From NCBI GenBank assembly GCA_016800925.1, contig JABCPU010000981.1, forward strand, positions 1 to 19,492: a stretch of 19,492 nucleotides of DNA, written 5' to 3'. Origin of the DNA: Suillus spraguei (Eukaryota; Basidiomycota; Agaricomycetes; Boletales; Suillaceae). Under the pieces are notes generated by a model. That model was not told where the DNA came from and made no database searches. It saw nothing but the letters and a program-made list of their open reading frames with translations. Made by a program: the position numbers and the translations under genes. Positions 8,324 to 16,849 of the stretch are shown one piece after another (position 1 is the stretch's first letter; the number at the start of each line of letters is the position of its first letter).

Positions 8324-9920
8324 TCTTCTTAGATAGATGATCTATAGATAAAGACCTATAAAACCAAATATCTCCACGGTCAGTGATTCAGACAAATACC
8401 AATGACTGATAACGTGGTTGTATGTGGGTGGCTGTTTATGTTCCCCAGGCTACGGTCAGCAAATGAGTCACTTCTGTGAGATCAGCAAACTCTTGGACAA
8501 TGACAAAGATTCTTGAAACAACTAAACTTCAAAGAAAAACACAGAAGTCAAACAAACTTAGAAACAGAAGTAACTGGCCGAATTACTCTCTCCAATGGAA
8601 TGCAGGTGTTTTGCAACAATTGTGCTACTGCAATTTGTGGGAAGTTACAACAATCACCTTCTCAGACAAGCAGGTAGGATCCCTGGTCAAGACTAGTCAC
8701 TACTTCAGAGATCTTCTAGCTTACTATTGAACCTGCTGCCAAGGAACTCACTCTGAGTATTAAGCAGATAACAGGAATGGACGTCCTTGGATTTCAATAC
8801 CAAGTCCCCTTTCAATAACTAGAGTCTATCAGTCAGTGAAGACCTTAACTCAGTATCACTACTCAGATGTGTGAGATAGAGTGTTGCTATCAACCTCTGA
8901 AGTCTCTCCCACTAAGCTACTCTGGCCTTAGATGGACTAAAGAGACAACACAAATATCAGAAACACAAGGACACTTAGCACCAACAAACTTTGAAAGAGA
9001 GAGAGAGACCAGTAATCAAAGAAAAAGAAGAAAAGAGAAAGATTCAAAAGAAACAGAAGCAAGGAAACAGACAACAGAGAAAGAAAAACAGAGAGAAAGA
9101 TGATGAAAGAAACTAGAATGAATTTGTCAAAGAAAAAAAAATTGTTGTCTTGCTGGTTGTCAGACACAGTGAGCTCAGGGTCTTGCTAGTTGTTGAGCAC
9201 AGTGAGCTCAAGGTAGTGCTGTCTCACAGAGTAGACTTCCAATCTTACTGTTGTTGACAATGTTCTTGACAGTGTGCTGATAGTGCTGCTCACACTTCAC
9301 TCTCAGTTATATTTCTGAGGGGGAGAAAAAACTCTCTCTTATTGACAAAAAGGTGGGTATTATATAGACAAAATGAATGGCTATGCTACTGTTTTCCCAC
9401 ATTTTGTAGGGGTGCTGACCTACCCTATTTATTGAATATTGTCATAGTTGATTTGTAATATGCTCAAGGGTGTGAGAAAAAGTCATGTGGGATATCAATG
9501 GCTATGCATAAATTTGAGATCAGGTGACTATTAGTGGCTATCCTAGGAGGAATATTAATTATGTAATATTTGAAGCATAAATTTGCACTTTTTGTAGATG
9601 CATAGAGGTGACGCGAGTGAATCATAATGTGTTTCATGAGTTTTTCTGCAGGGTAACTCTATGTAATTATTTTGCTGGGGTCACCTGACATCTGTGGGAA
9701 TCTTATGAAGTAGTTTCTGTAGCCAAACATACATAAACACACCCATGAAAAATGAATTAGAAATAATAAGCAAACTTTTACGAGCAAAAAGAAACTTTCG
9801 ATTCTGCATCATGGATTAATTTCTGAAGAGAGAAACACTAAGCTATTATAGTCCTGGTACTATTTGTCAGCTGCAGTAGTGTTTAGTCAGCCATGCACCA
9901 GACCAGTTTGGTGCGTGTCA
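8324..9920. mobile_element. 1.6-kb unclassified insertion in chromovirus pol
   Basis: Non-coding, AT-rich DNA splitting RNase H from integrase. With ACGTTG as duplication the insert is 1,597 bp (TCTTCTTAG...GTGTCA); with ACGT only, the ends become TG...CA, which would suit a solo LTR. Inside are ATAGAT/ATCTAT palindromic arms at 8333-8345, a purine-rich tract at about 8988-9113, a tandem 33-bp repeat (9148-9213), a TATA-like TATTATATAG near 9358, and near the right end a hairpin GCACCA/TGGTGC at about 9896-9915. No protein of recognisable type is encoded on either strand and no terminal direct repeats were found. It is younger than the chromovirus; its class is open. Confidence 0.7.
9148..9213. 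repeat. Tandem 33-bp duplication in the insert
   Basis: Two adjacent 33-bp units, 9148-9180 and 9181-9213. Both begin TCTTGCT.GTTGT and contain ACAGTGAGCTCA or the near-identical CACAGTGAGCTCA; they differ at 6 positions by eye. Confidence 0.75.
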
Positions 9921-9926
9921 ACGTTG
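9921..9926. repeat. Duplication ACGTTG, right copy
   Basis: Right-hand copy; pol resumes at once as (V)AGTKLAVPDALSRRPDY. Confidence 0.75.
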
Positions 9927-11491
9927 CAGGAACTAAATTGGCAGTACCTGATGCACTATCTCGCCGGCCCGACTACGACTCCGGCAAAGACGATAACGAG
10001 GACCAGACCCTCCTCCCTGACGCTCTATTCGTTCGTCTTATTGACACCAACCTGAAGGTTGTATTGTCATCCTCTGACCCTCTCGACAACCCTGTCTTTA
10101 AAACAGCATCCGATGCCCTTGATGGCGTGTGCCTTCCTCCTATGAAATTGGCACTCTCTGACTGGAAGATTGAGGAGAACGTCCTCTACTTTAAGAATCG
10201 TGCCTATATTCCACCGGCACATCGTTCCGATATCCTGAAAAGATATCATGATCATCCTACCGCGGGACATCCCGGTAGGTTCAAAACTGAAGAACTCGTC
10301 AAATGAGAAGCTTGGTGGCCCGCTATGGGCTCTTATATTCAGCAATACGTTGAGGGTTGTGCCCTTTGTCAACAAATGAAAGCCAATACTCACCCCGTCC
10401 GACCTCCACTTGCCCCGATCCCCTCCTCTGTGACTCGCCCCTTTTCCCAAGTTTCTGTCGATCTTATCACCGACCTCCCTGTCTCTGGCGGCTTTGACAG
10501 TATCATGGTCATGGTAGACCATGGCCTTATGAAGGGGGTAATTATCATCCCTTGTTCGAAAACCATTACTTCCGAAAGTGTTGCCAAACTATTTTTGAAA
10601 CACATCTACCGACGATTTGGACTCCATGACAAAGTCATTTCGGATCGAGGTCTGCAATTCCTATCTCGCTTCTTTAAGGAGCTTGCCCGACTTCTCGACT
10701 ATGTTATCGCTCCATCTACAGCTTATCACCCACAGACTGATGGTCAAACTGAAAGGCTAAATCAAGAACTTGAAACATATCTACGCATCTATTGTCGCAA
10801 CAACCCCAAAGATTGGGTAGAACACTTACCCATTGCCGAATTCGTCCACAACCACCGAAAACATGATGCAAGGAATGCATCGCCATTCTATTTGATGATG
10901 GGATACGAACCACGTGCCATCCCTCATCTTATCCCTGATTCATCCATCCCCGCAGCAGAAGATCGAGTACGATCCCTGCAGAAGATAAGAGAAGAAGCAA
11001 TCGCCTGCCATAACATTGCAATGCAAACAATGGCCGAACGATCCCGAGGAGATAAGTACATTCCGTGGAAGATCGGAGATAAGGTTTGGCTGTCTGCCGC
11101 TAATCTTAGACTCAAACTCCCATCGAGGAAACTTGCGCCAAAACGATACGGACCTTTCCCGGTCATCAATGTCTTATGTCCCATCACGTTCATACTCAAA
11201 CTTCCTCCACAGTGGAAAATTCATCCTACGTTCCACGCTTCCGTCTTATCGTCCTATAGCAAAATGGACGTACACGGTCCGAACTTCCCCAAACCACCAC
11301 CTGACATCATCAAAGAAGAAGAAGAATATGAAATAGAAGCAATCCTATCCCATAAAGGAACCGGCATTCGCCGACGCTATCTTGTTTCTTGGAAAGGATA
11401 CTCATCAGGAGATAACGAATGGCTTCCAGAAAAGAACTTGAAGAACTCCGCTCGAATCTTGAATGCTTATAAGAAGCAACACGCCCTCTGA
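9927..11491 (+). pseudogene. Chromovirus integrase with C-terminal chromodomain
   Basis: Inserts the cDNA into the genome. Order: AGTKLAVPDALSRRPDY (tether after RNase H); zinc-binding HHCC domain (YHDHPTAGHPG and CALCQ); DDE core with Asp in VSVDLITD (10460-10462), Asp in VISDRG (10643-10645) and Glu in DGQTERLNQ (10751-10753), 35 residues between the last two (DD35E); GPY/F module (KRYGPFPVI, about 11140); chromodomain 11327-11476 with the aromatic cage residues in YEIE, SWKGY, and then NEWLPEKNL. Chromodomains bind methylated histone H3 and steer such elements to heterochromatin. One in-frame TGA at 10304-10306, between the two halves of the zinc finger, is the only lesion. The stop at 11489-11491 is the likely natural end. 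Confidence 0.92.
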
Positions 11492-11539
11492 TTATCCTTC
11501 AGTCAATCAACCAAAGCACTTGATTAACTACCACTCCAG

Positions 11540-12994
11540 ATGTCTTTCCCCACTGCTTACATCACCCCTGTCACTGTTGCCAACAATGACTCCGACTCCG
11601 ACGCAGAAAACTACGGAACCCTTACCACTGAAATCGACAACACTTCCTACATTGAAGCCGCCCTTCTATGTGAAGGACACGCCCTCGAGATCGAAAGGAT
11701 CCTCACTGAAAGAGGCGCCTTCCCCGCTCTACTCCTCATCAACATCATTCGCACCACAGCCCTTATCAAAACCACTGCCAATGACATCACAGAAGTCATG
11801 TTCCGCCACCGCCTCCTTCATCTTCAAAAACACATTCATTCTTACGCTATGCTGTTGTTTCCCAATTCTTTTTAAAGCGATGTTGAAGAAGCTATTCACA
11901 TCGTGGCCGAACGTCGAGCAGGTGTTGCTCAACCTCCCTCTCCGCAGGAAGATACGCCACTTCCTATTCCAGCACCCTCTTCTTCATGCATGTATTCTAG
12001 TGTTGACGCCCTTGCTGGCTTATGCACTGCTGTCCAGGAGATTGGTCAGCTCACCAACGCAGTTGTCGAAACAATCCAGCAATCAGTCGCTGAAACCAGA
12101 GCGGCCAGAAACTTAGTCGAAGAAGCCATCACTGATCTGCAACAAACACAAGCTGAACTTGCCTCTCCACGAACCCCATCTCCCATCGTACAACCAACCT
12201 CATTGTCCCACGATCATCCTGCTTGGCTATATGAGCCTTGTACAGAAGAACAGTGTGAAGCTGCAAAAAGGTTAGGAATTCCTGTTGCTGAATTAATAGT
12301 ACTCGGCCCTCGACTTTGCGATCTTCACATTCACCCTCCCATGTCCATTCCGTCATCATTTGGTCCAATGGATCCTGTCTCGCCAGTCCTAGTAAAAGAC
12401 TTTGGCATAACCTCCCCATCTTCCTCTAATGAACTTCTTGTGGTTGCCGAACGAGGAACTACTCCTGATCTCCCAGCATCAGCATATGCTCTTTCCCCTG
12501 ATCAACAAGCGCAGCTCAGACACAATAACACTCTTGCCTTGAAACGCATGAGACGGAATAAGGGGAAGAAGCGCGCCAGATCCACTAGTCCTAAACCCAT
12601 CATTTCACTGTCACCATTATGCAAATCCATCTCTAATCCCGACGAAAACATGAAATGTCGCGTCTGTGGATTACTTGGGCATCGTCAAAAGAACTGTGCG
12701 GAATACCAGTGCAAAGTTTGCAGATACTGGTCGCCTACCCATCTATCCATTTATTGTCCTCGACGAGTTGGAACTACTCCCTTTACGTTAACTTGGAAGG
12801 ACGATGGATTCTACGATGCACTTCGTTCTTGGGAACGACAGCTTGACAATGAACGACTTCAAGCAGAGAAAAGGAGGGACTCTAAACAACGCGCAGGTGT
12901 TGAAGAAGCTGCGTATATGAGAAGTGGATCATTTGCTGATGAAGACTATGACTATAGTGATGACCCTGTTTACTATGCGAACCAGGATGAGTAA
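11540..12994 (+). pseudogene. ORF3: extra double-zinc-knuckle protein downstream of pol
   Basis: A 484-codon frame, 48 nt after the pol stop and in the same frame but separated by two stops, beginning at ATG 11540 and ending just before the polypurine tract. Only one TAA (11873-11875, codon 112) interrupts it. Regions: Thr/Asp-rich N-terminus; helical, probably coiled-coil segment about 11990-12165 (LTNAVVETIQQSVAETRAA); Pro/Ser-rich linker; basic patch KRMRRNKGKKRAR (about 12540-12580, NLS-like); zinc knuckle CRVCGLLGHRQKNC (12656-12697, CX2CX4HX4C); second knuckle CKVCRYWSPTHLSIYC (12710-12757, CX2CX6HX4C); charged helix; acidic tail DEDYDYSDD. It resembles none of the standard retroelement proteins. 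Nucleic-acid binding is a reasonable inference from the knuckles; the role is unknown. Confidence 0.8.
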
Positions 12995-13013
12995 AGTCGG
13001 TGACTTTACGTGT

Positions 13014-13023
13014 AAAAAGGGGG
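13014..13023 (+). promoter_or_regulatory. Polypurine tract (plus-strand primer)
   Basis: AAAAAGGGGG followed by TAA and then the TGTTGC start of the 3' LTR at 13027. The position and composition are those of a retroelement polypurine tract, from which plus-strand cDNA synthesis starts. Confidence 0.9.
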
Positions 13024-13026
13024 TAA

Positions 13027-13501
13027 TGTTGCAGTTGTACGTGCCCCTATTCATTTTCTCTTTGTTTCCTTACTTGTATATCATGTCACATGACTCTGAC
13101 TCATATGCTCAATGCATCTGTACTATAGTTGCCTTCCTTATTTGGATACACACTTACTTTCCCACGCCCCTCTTGGTCCGTGCGCACATATTGGTCTATT
13201 TAAGCATGTTGTACTTGTAGTAAATTCTTTACTTTAATCTTACTGGGTTTTACCTGGAATCTCCTTCGCTTAGGTCTCCAACCTAAGTCGTCCTTGAATC
13301 GTCTCTAAGTCTAAGCACTCCTTAGCCTTAGTCTCTATTCTCGAAGAACCTCTCAGACTTGTCTCTGAGGCCGAACCCTTGATCGTACTCGGAACACATT
13401 CCTTGTACTTTCACCTTGTCCTCTTCTGGACATTGTAGAACTTCCCAGCAGACCGACTGTGTCTTTTCACTGTCGCTGGTGACGCCACCCCAGTCGTAAC
13501 A
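13027..13501 (+). repeat. Chromovirus 3' LTR
   Basis: 475 bp, TGTTGCAG...GTCGTAACA, aligned along its full length with 4268-4743. By eye 8 substitutions (7 transitions) and 3 single-base indels. The first A of TGTTAC has become G here. The TATA-like box (13197-13204), self-primer (13231-13241) and hairpins are conserved. Confidence 0.95.
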
Positions 13502-13506
13502 AGTTC
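13502..13506. repeat. Target-site duplication AGTTC, right copy
   Basis: Exact copy of 4263-4267 directly after the CA end of the 3' LTR. Confidence 0.95.
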
Positions 13507-13721
13507 CAGTGGCATCATCACTGACCACGGCAACTTACCGCTGACCACGATGCTTCATTTGCACATAAGTTTGACTTGAACTTGACCATACTAATAGGCA
13601 TCCCCCATTAGGGTCGAATGCTCTTGTTCTCACAAGTGAAGCAGACTAGATGGAGCACAAGACTCACATACTAACTTAGGAGGTAGTTTATCTACAGCCC
13701 AGGTTAGGCTGTATCTTTACA
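13507..13721 (+). repeat. T-family LTR, right portion
   Basis: Continuation of the T LTR interrupted at 4267. Its last 134 bp (13588-13721, ending GTATCTTTACA) are repeated at 14040-14172. No gene. Confidence 0.55.
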
Positions 13722-14039
13722 CCAGTACTTACTTTTCCCTCTATGGTACACATGGTACTTAGGAATTGTCACCACCACTCTCTATAACAGAATAAAGTCT
13801 TTCGCTGAAGTTGCCATCTTTGAAGAATCTCCTTACTGCTGCATGCACCACCACTGTTTTCTGCTTTCCCATGCTTCACCACCTGTTTTACTGCCGCTTT
13901 CCCATGCCTTACCACAGTTTTACCACTTTCTCTACCGCTTGTCTACTGCTTTCCTGTGCTTACTGCTAGTATTACCGCTAGTTTCCCATGGAGCAGAGGT
14001 CACCCTTAGCATCTCGCTACTGCTAGGTATTCTCAAACT
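13722..14039. other. Spacer between two copies of the T LTR end
   Basis: About 320 bp, pyrimidine-rich, with recurring TTTCCCATG and TTACCGCT-like words and an AATAAA at 13791-13796. No gene is supported. It may be a remnant of T internal sequence, or the front of a truncated 3' LTR, since the CACTGCTTTACC style resembles 4080-4200. Confidence 0.35.
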
Positions 14040-14172
14040 ATACTAACTTAGCATTCCCTTTAGGGTCAAACATTCTTGCCTAGCAAGTGAATCAGACTAG
14101 ATGGAGTGCAAGACTCTCATACTAGCTTAGGCCATGGTTTATCTACAGCCCAGGCTAGATTGTATCTTTACA
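14040..14172 (+). repeat. T-family LTR end, second copy
   Basis: Direct repeat of 13588-13721, starting ATACTAAC/ATACTAAT and sharing AGACTAGATGGAG, ATCTACAGCCCAGG and GTATCTTTACACCAG. Its end at 14172 abuts the relic integrase, so it marks the right boundary of the T insertion. Confidence 0.6.
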
Positions 14173-14486
14173 CCAGCATGCTAGTCTTAGTGTGCAATTC
14201 CAAGATCAAGTATGAGCTGAGTCGAAAGATGAAGCCACAGTACCTTGGTCCTATGGTAGTAGTGCGTTGTGCCAACAGCAGCTCATACTGGCTAGCCAAG
14301 CTTGATGGCAGCATATTTAAACTGCATTACACAGTGTTTTGCTTAATCCCTTATCACCCGCATACTGATAATAAACTTTCAGTTACTAGTGTCACCGGCC
14401 TAGATGAAGAAGCATTGGATTCATTGGCAGGAGAAGATGACAAAGAGTTGGCAGATGAAGATATTGGCTTCAGTGCCGATGCTTAA
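14173..14486 (+). pseudogene. Relic Gypsy element: integrase C-terminal part
   Basis: Reads MLVLVCNSKIKYELSRKMKP, then QYLGPMVVVRC (the GPY/F-type module), LAKLDGSIFKLHYTVF, CLIPYHPH and an acidic tail (EEALDSLAGEDDKELADED) to a stop at 14484-14486. This is the domain that should follow the STIKDYT fragment ending at 3163, and there is no overlap with it. It therefore completes the same old pol, separated by the T insertion. Unlike the rest of that relic, this 104-codon stretch is open. Substitutions such as CANSSS in place of a charged loop suggest decay has begun. Confidence 0.75.
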
Positions 14487-14799
14487 CCACACCCCTTACC
14501 ATCCCATACTGTGACTACTGACACTCATTATCATATCACCACTCCCTAATATCATGCACTCTTAAGAAAAACCTAAAAACACAAAAACAAAAACCACTCA
14601 GTACAATAGTCTCAGTTTTACCCCGGGTTTCAACTAGTGTCTCAGTTTCTTTTTATCAAAGTTTCTGCTCTCTAGATCTTACTTACTTACACTACGTGCC
14701 CTCAGCGTACAGACTTTCCAACTTGGTCTTATGTTCTAAGAACAAGTTAAAAAGGTTAGAAGTTAGACATGCAAAGAACTTACGAAAAAAGTATCTGGA
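14487..14799. other. Gene-free stretch between relic pol and the minus-strand pseudogene
   Basis: Contains an A-rich run (about 14571-14598) and no supportable gene. A 3' LTR of the relic would be expected around here, but I could not recognise one. Confidence 0.5.
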
Positions 14800-15523
14800 C
14801 TAGATGCAACCAGTTTTCAGCTTGCAGCACAGCCAACAGTTGTACCCATGCTTGCAAGAGCAGAGAATCTTTTGGCAAGCGCATCATTTGCATGGTTTCG
14901 AGTACACAATGTCACCAGGTCTCTTACCAACCCTTGGGTGCAGCTTTGGACGCTAGAAATAGCGCATAACTAAAGGCAAGTAAAAGAGAGATAATGAGAG
15001 CTTACCTGAGTCCTCTCAACTGACACTGAAGGCACCACTGTACCCTCCACATCACTGCTGGTAACCTCCTCCATTGGCATGTCTGCAACAGCAACTTCCT
15101 TCTCCTTACCCTTCTCATTAGTGGCAGTGGCTAGTCTCTCTTGCTCATGCTTATTTATTTTGGCAAGCAGAGTTATGCAAACCTGCTCAGTGAACCACTT
15201 GTGCATCTTACTGGCTTCCTGTCCTGCAGTGTTCTCTGCTGGCAACAAGAGTAGCGCCAGGTTTTAGGTCTTCCCATCCAAACAACACTTTGACATCACA
15301 TTCTATACTGCAGAGATGAATAAAGATAGAGCACCCCTTTAAAGTTGCTCACTGTAGCAAGAGTCCACTTGTTCATCCACTGCCTCTTCTCTTCTGCTAA
15401 GTCCTCATGGTCATCAGGAATGCACTTGGTCAGCGCCTCAATCTTCATGTGCAAAGCCACAAACTTCTCAATCAAGAGGACAGCCTCAGGGCTAATGTCG
15501 GAACCAAAGTCAAAGGGAGACAT
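14800..15523 (-). pseudogene. Decayed minus-strand gene with C-terminal cysteine cluster
   Basis: Starts at ATG 15523 (MSPFDFGSDISPEAV), then reads IPDDHEDLAEEKRQWMNKWTLATV. Frames then shift: DVKVLFGWEDLKPGATL (about 15292-15240) is one frame on, and LPAENTAGQEASKMHKWF with ITLLAKINKHEQERLATA is another. A possible intron (GTAAGC...CTTTAG, 36 nt, 14998-14963) follows VSVERTQ. The end encodes CACQKILCSCKHGYNCWLCC (14883-14824), a dense cysteine cluster recalling zinc-binding fungal domains, and stops at 14800. I do not recognise the family. Because it lies among transposons, it may be a transposon-carried gene or a broken host gene. At least two frameshifts make it inactive. Confidence 0.5.
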
Positions 15524-15564
15524 GCTGTAGCTACAGCAAAGCAAGGTACACAGACACACCAGTC

Positions 15565-15571
15565 ATTTATA
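15565..15571 (-). promoter_or_regulatory. TATA box of the minus-strand pseudogene
   Basis: TATAAAT on the minus strand, 41 bp upstream of the ATG at 15523. This supports that ATG as the former start of a transcribed gene. Confidence 0.45.
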
Positions 15572-15776
15572 GAGCTCACCAATCATAACTGCCACATAAC
15601 ACATGTCATGTCCATCATTATCCCCTTCCCATGTTACCATGAGTTCACCCCAATCACAATTCAATAACCACCACTTACCATGCATCATGCCATGCACTTG
15701 CACTAATTGCAGAACACTAAGTCTTACTTACAGTATGTTTGACTGGGGACAGTCAATATTCAAAGTGCCCAGTGGA

Positions 15777-16384
15777 TGTAGCAAACAAAGTCACGCCAAC
15801 CATAAAATCCCCATTTTCGATAAGCATCTCATTACCATCTATGGCGGCTACCAAGTAACTCCCTTCTAGCAAGCACAGAGCCTTTTCGTTTCACTAGGGT
15901 GGAACTGTTCCTACTCTGTGGACCCTTTACCCCTTACCTGATCCTCGTGCCGATGCCCTCATGTCCTGTCCTATTCTGTCTAGATCCATTAGTGCATAGC
16001 TAATTTGTTTCTGCCATTACTAAACCTAAGGCAGGATTTACATTATATCTCAAGAGGCCACTACATGCTGTGTGCCTCTTTGCTAATATCTCATTTATTT
16101 CTATTTTGCTACCAGACTCACCTATACAACCTGTACGCACATGAAATATGTTAAAAGGAAAAGGACTCATCATACATACCATTACCATTACTTTCTGTTA
16201 CATCCCATCTCTTGGACTTGGTATCAGAACACTCGTAGTAGAAATCCAACATCTTTGAACTTTACTCTGTTCAAACTTGCCCATTGATTTAACCGCTCAA
16301 AGTACCGCACTACTTTTGACTTCTTTGCTCATAACTGGACTGCAGTCAGTGATCTTGCTGGGTCGCTCCCTCTTTTATCACCTC
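15777..16384 (+). repeat. T-family LTR, second diverged copy (B)
   Basis: Starts TGTAGCAAAC like 3164 and follows it collinearly for about 330 bp, with blocks such as GGCTACCAAG, GTGGAxCCTT.CCCCTTAC, TCTAGATCCATT and GCTGTGTGCCTCTTT. More broken similarity continues (CTCAAAGTACCGCACTACTTTTGAC versus 4105-4140). A 465-bp solo LTR interrupts it at 16385; the sequence past 16855 (CCACTGTAACCACTACC...) may be its continuation. The right end is not identified. Confidence 0.6.
16380..16384. repeat. Target-site duplication ACCTC, left copy
   Basis: ACCTC immediately before the TG of the solo LTR; exact repeat at 16850-16854. Confidence 0.85.
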
Positions 16385-16849
16385 TGTCACAACCCACAAA
16401 CGAATTAACGCAAGGGCAGAGACTAGGACTCAAACAAAGGTTATCACAAGAAAAGAGGTAGGAGCAAGGACGTCTTGGATTGCTACTATGTAGATACAAG
16501 AGGTTTGAACTAAAGAACTACTACAACAAAACTAGCTAACTATATACACATATTGAAACTGAGATATAAACTGAGTTTGAAACTACTAGCCAATCATAAA
16601 ATAGAAATGAGAATCGTACAATGTGATAGTTGTGACATTGTTATGACATCATATTCTAGAAAGTTCTAAGATCACGTGATACTATCTTATCTTATCCGAT
16701 AGCATCATAAAAGATCTCTTCATCTTCATCAGGAAGTTCAGTTATAGAAGCGGATGTGGGGATTTCAATAGGATTTGTCTTAGCGCTGGGTTTAGATGCT
16801 TTAGGGAAATTGAGAAAGGAATAATGATTTGTATTTGGAATTTGTGACA
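16385..16849. mobile_element. Solo LTR, 465 bp
   Basis: Starts TGTCACAA and ends TTGTGACA, a perfect 8-bp terminal inverted repeat with TG...CA ends, and is flanked by the exact 5-bp duplication ACCTC. No coding capacity. It contains ATCACGTGAT, a palindrome with a CACGTG core (16671-16680), and a TATATA stretch (16541-16546) that could serve either strand. This is what remains after recombination between the two LTRs of a retrotransposon of a third family. Orientation is not certain. Confidence 0.85.

Larger units (their letters stand above)
4268..13501 (+). mobile_element. Ty3/Gypsy chromovirus, full-length but inactive, 9,234 bp
   Basis: Complete LTR retrotransposon. LTRs are 4268-4743 and 13027-13501, the target duplication is AGTTC on both sides, the self-complementary primer-binding site is at 4745-4755 and the polypurine tract at 13014-13023. 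Gene order is gag, protease, RT, RNase H, integrase, chromodomain, then an extra ORF3. RT before RNase H before integrase and a C-terminal chromodomain define a chromovirus. The two LTRs differ, by eye, at 8 substitutions and 3 single-base indels, so insertion is moderately recent. Coding lesions: frameshifts near 5190, 5710-5780, 6300-6330, 7388 and 7476, stops at 6424, 10304 and 11873, and a 1.6-kb insertion at 8324. Without the insert it would be about 7.6 kb. Confidence 0.95.
3164..14172 (+). mobile_element. T element (long-LTR retroelement remnant) containing the chromovirus
   Basis: Outer insertion in the relic integrase. The left end TGTAGCGAAC (3164) and right end ATCTTTACA (14172) form a short TGTA/TACA inverted pair. 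Flanks are CCTGG (3159-3163) and CCAGC (14173-14177), a degraded duplication at best; the lost G on the right also explains a frameshift in the integrase there. The left LTR is 3164-4267 plus 13507-13721, about 1.32 kb once the nested chromovirus is removed. A second copy of its last 130 bp lies at 14040-14172. No internal coding genes remain, so this is a solo or nearly solo remnant. Another diverged LTR of the family is at 15777. Confidence 0.5.

Noticed and set aside
8867..9167. Open frames on both strands of the purine-rich tract in the 1.6-kb insert
   Set aside because: They translate to Lys/Glu/Arg or Leu/Phe/Ser low-complexity runs produced by the GA-rich sequence, with no start context or domain.
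8324..9920. Helitron interpretation of the 1.6-kb insert (5' TC start, hairpin near the 3' end)
   Set aside because: The 3' end is GTGTCA rather than CTRR, and a flanking duplication is present, which Helitrons do not make.
11463..12116. 217-codon open frame overlapping ORF3
   Set aside because: It lies in another frame over ORF3, is Ser/Pro/Leu-rich without motifs, and has no domain, whereas the ORF3 frame has zinc knuckles. Treated as a shadow.
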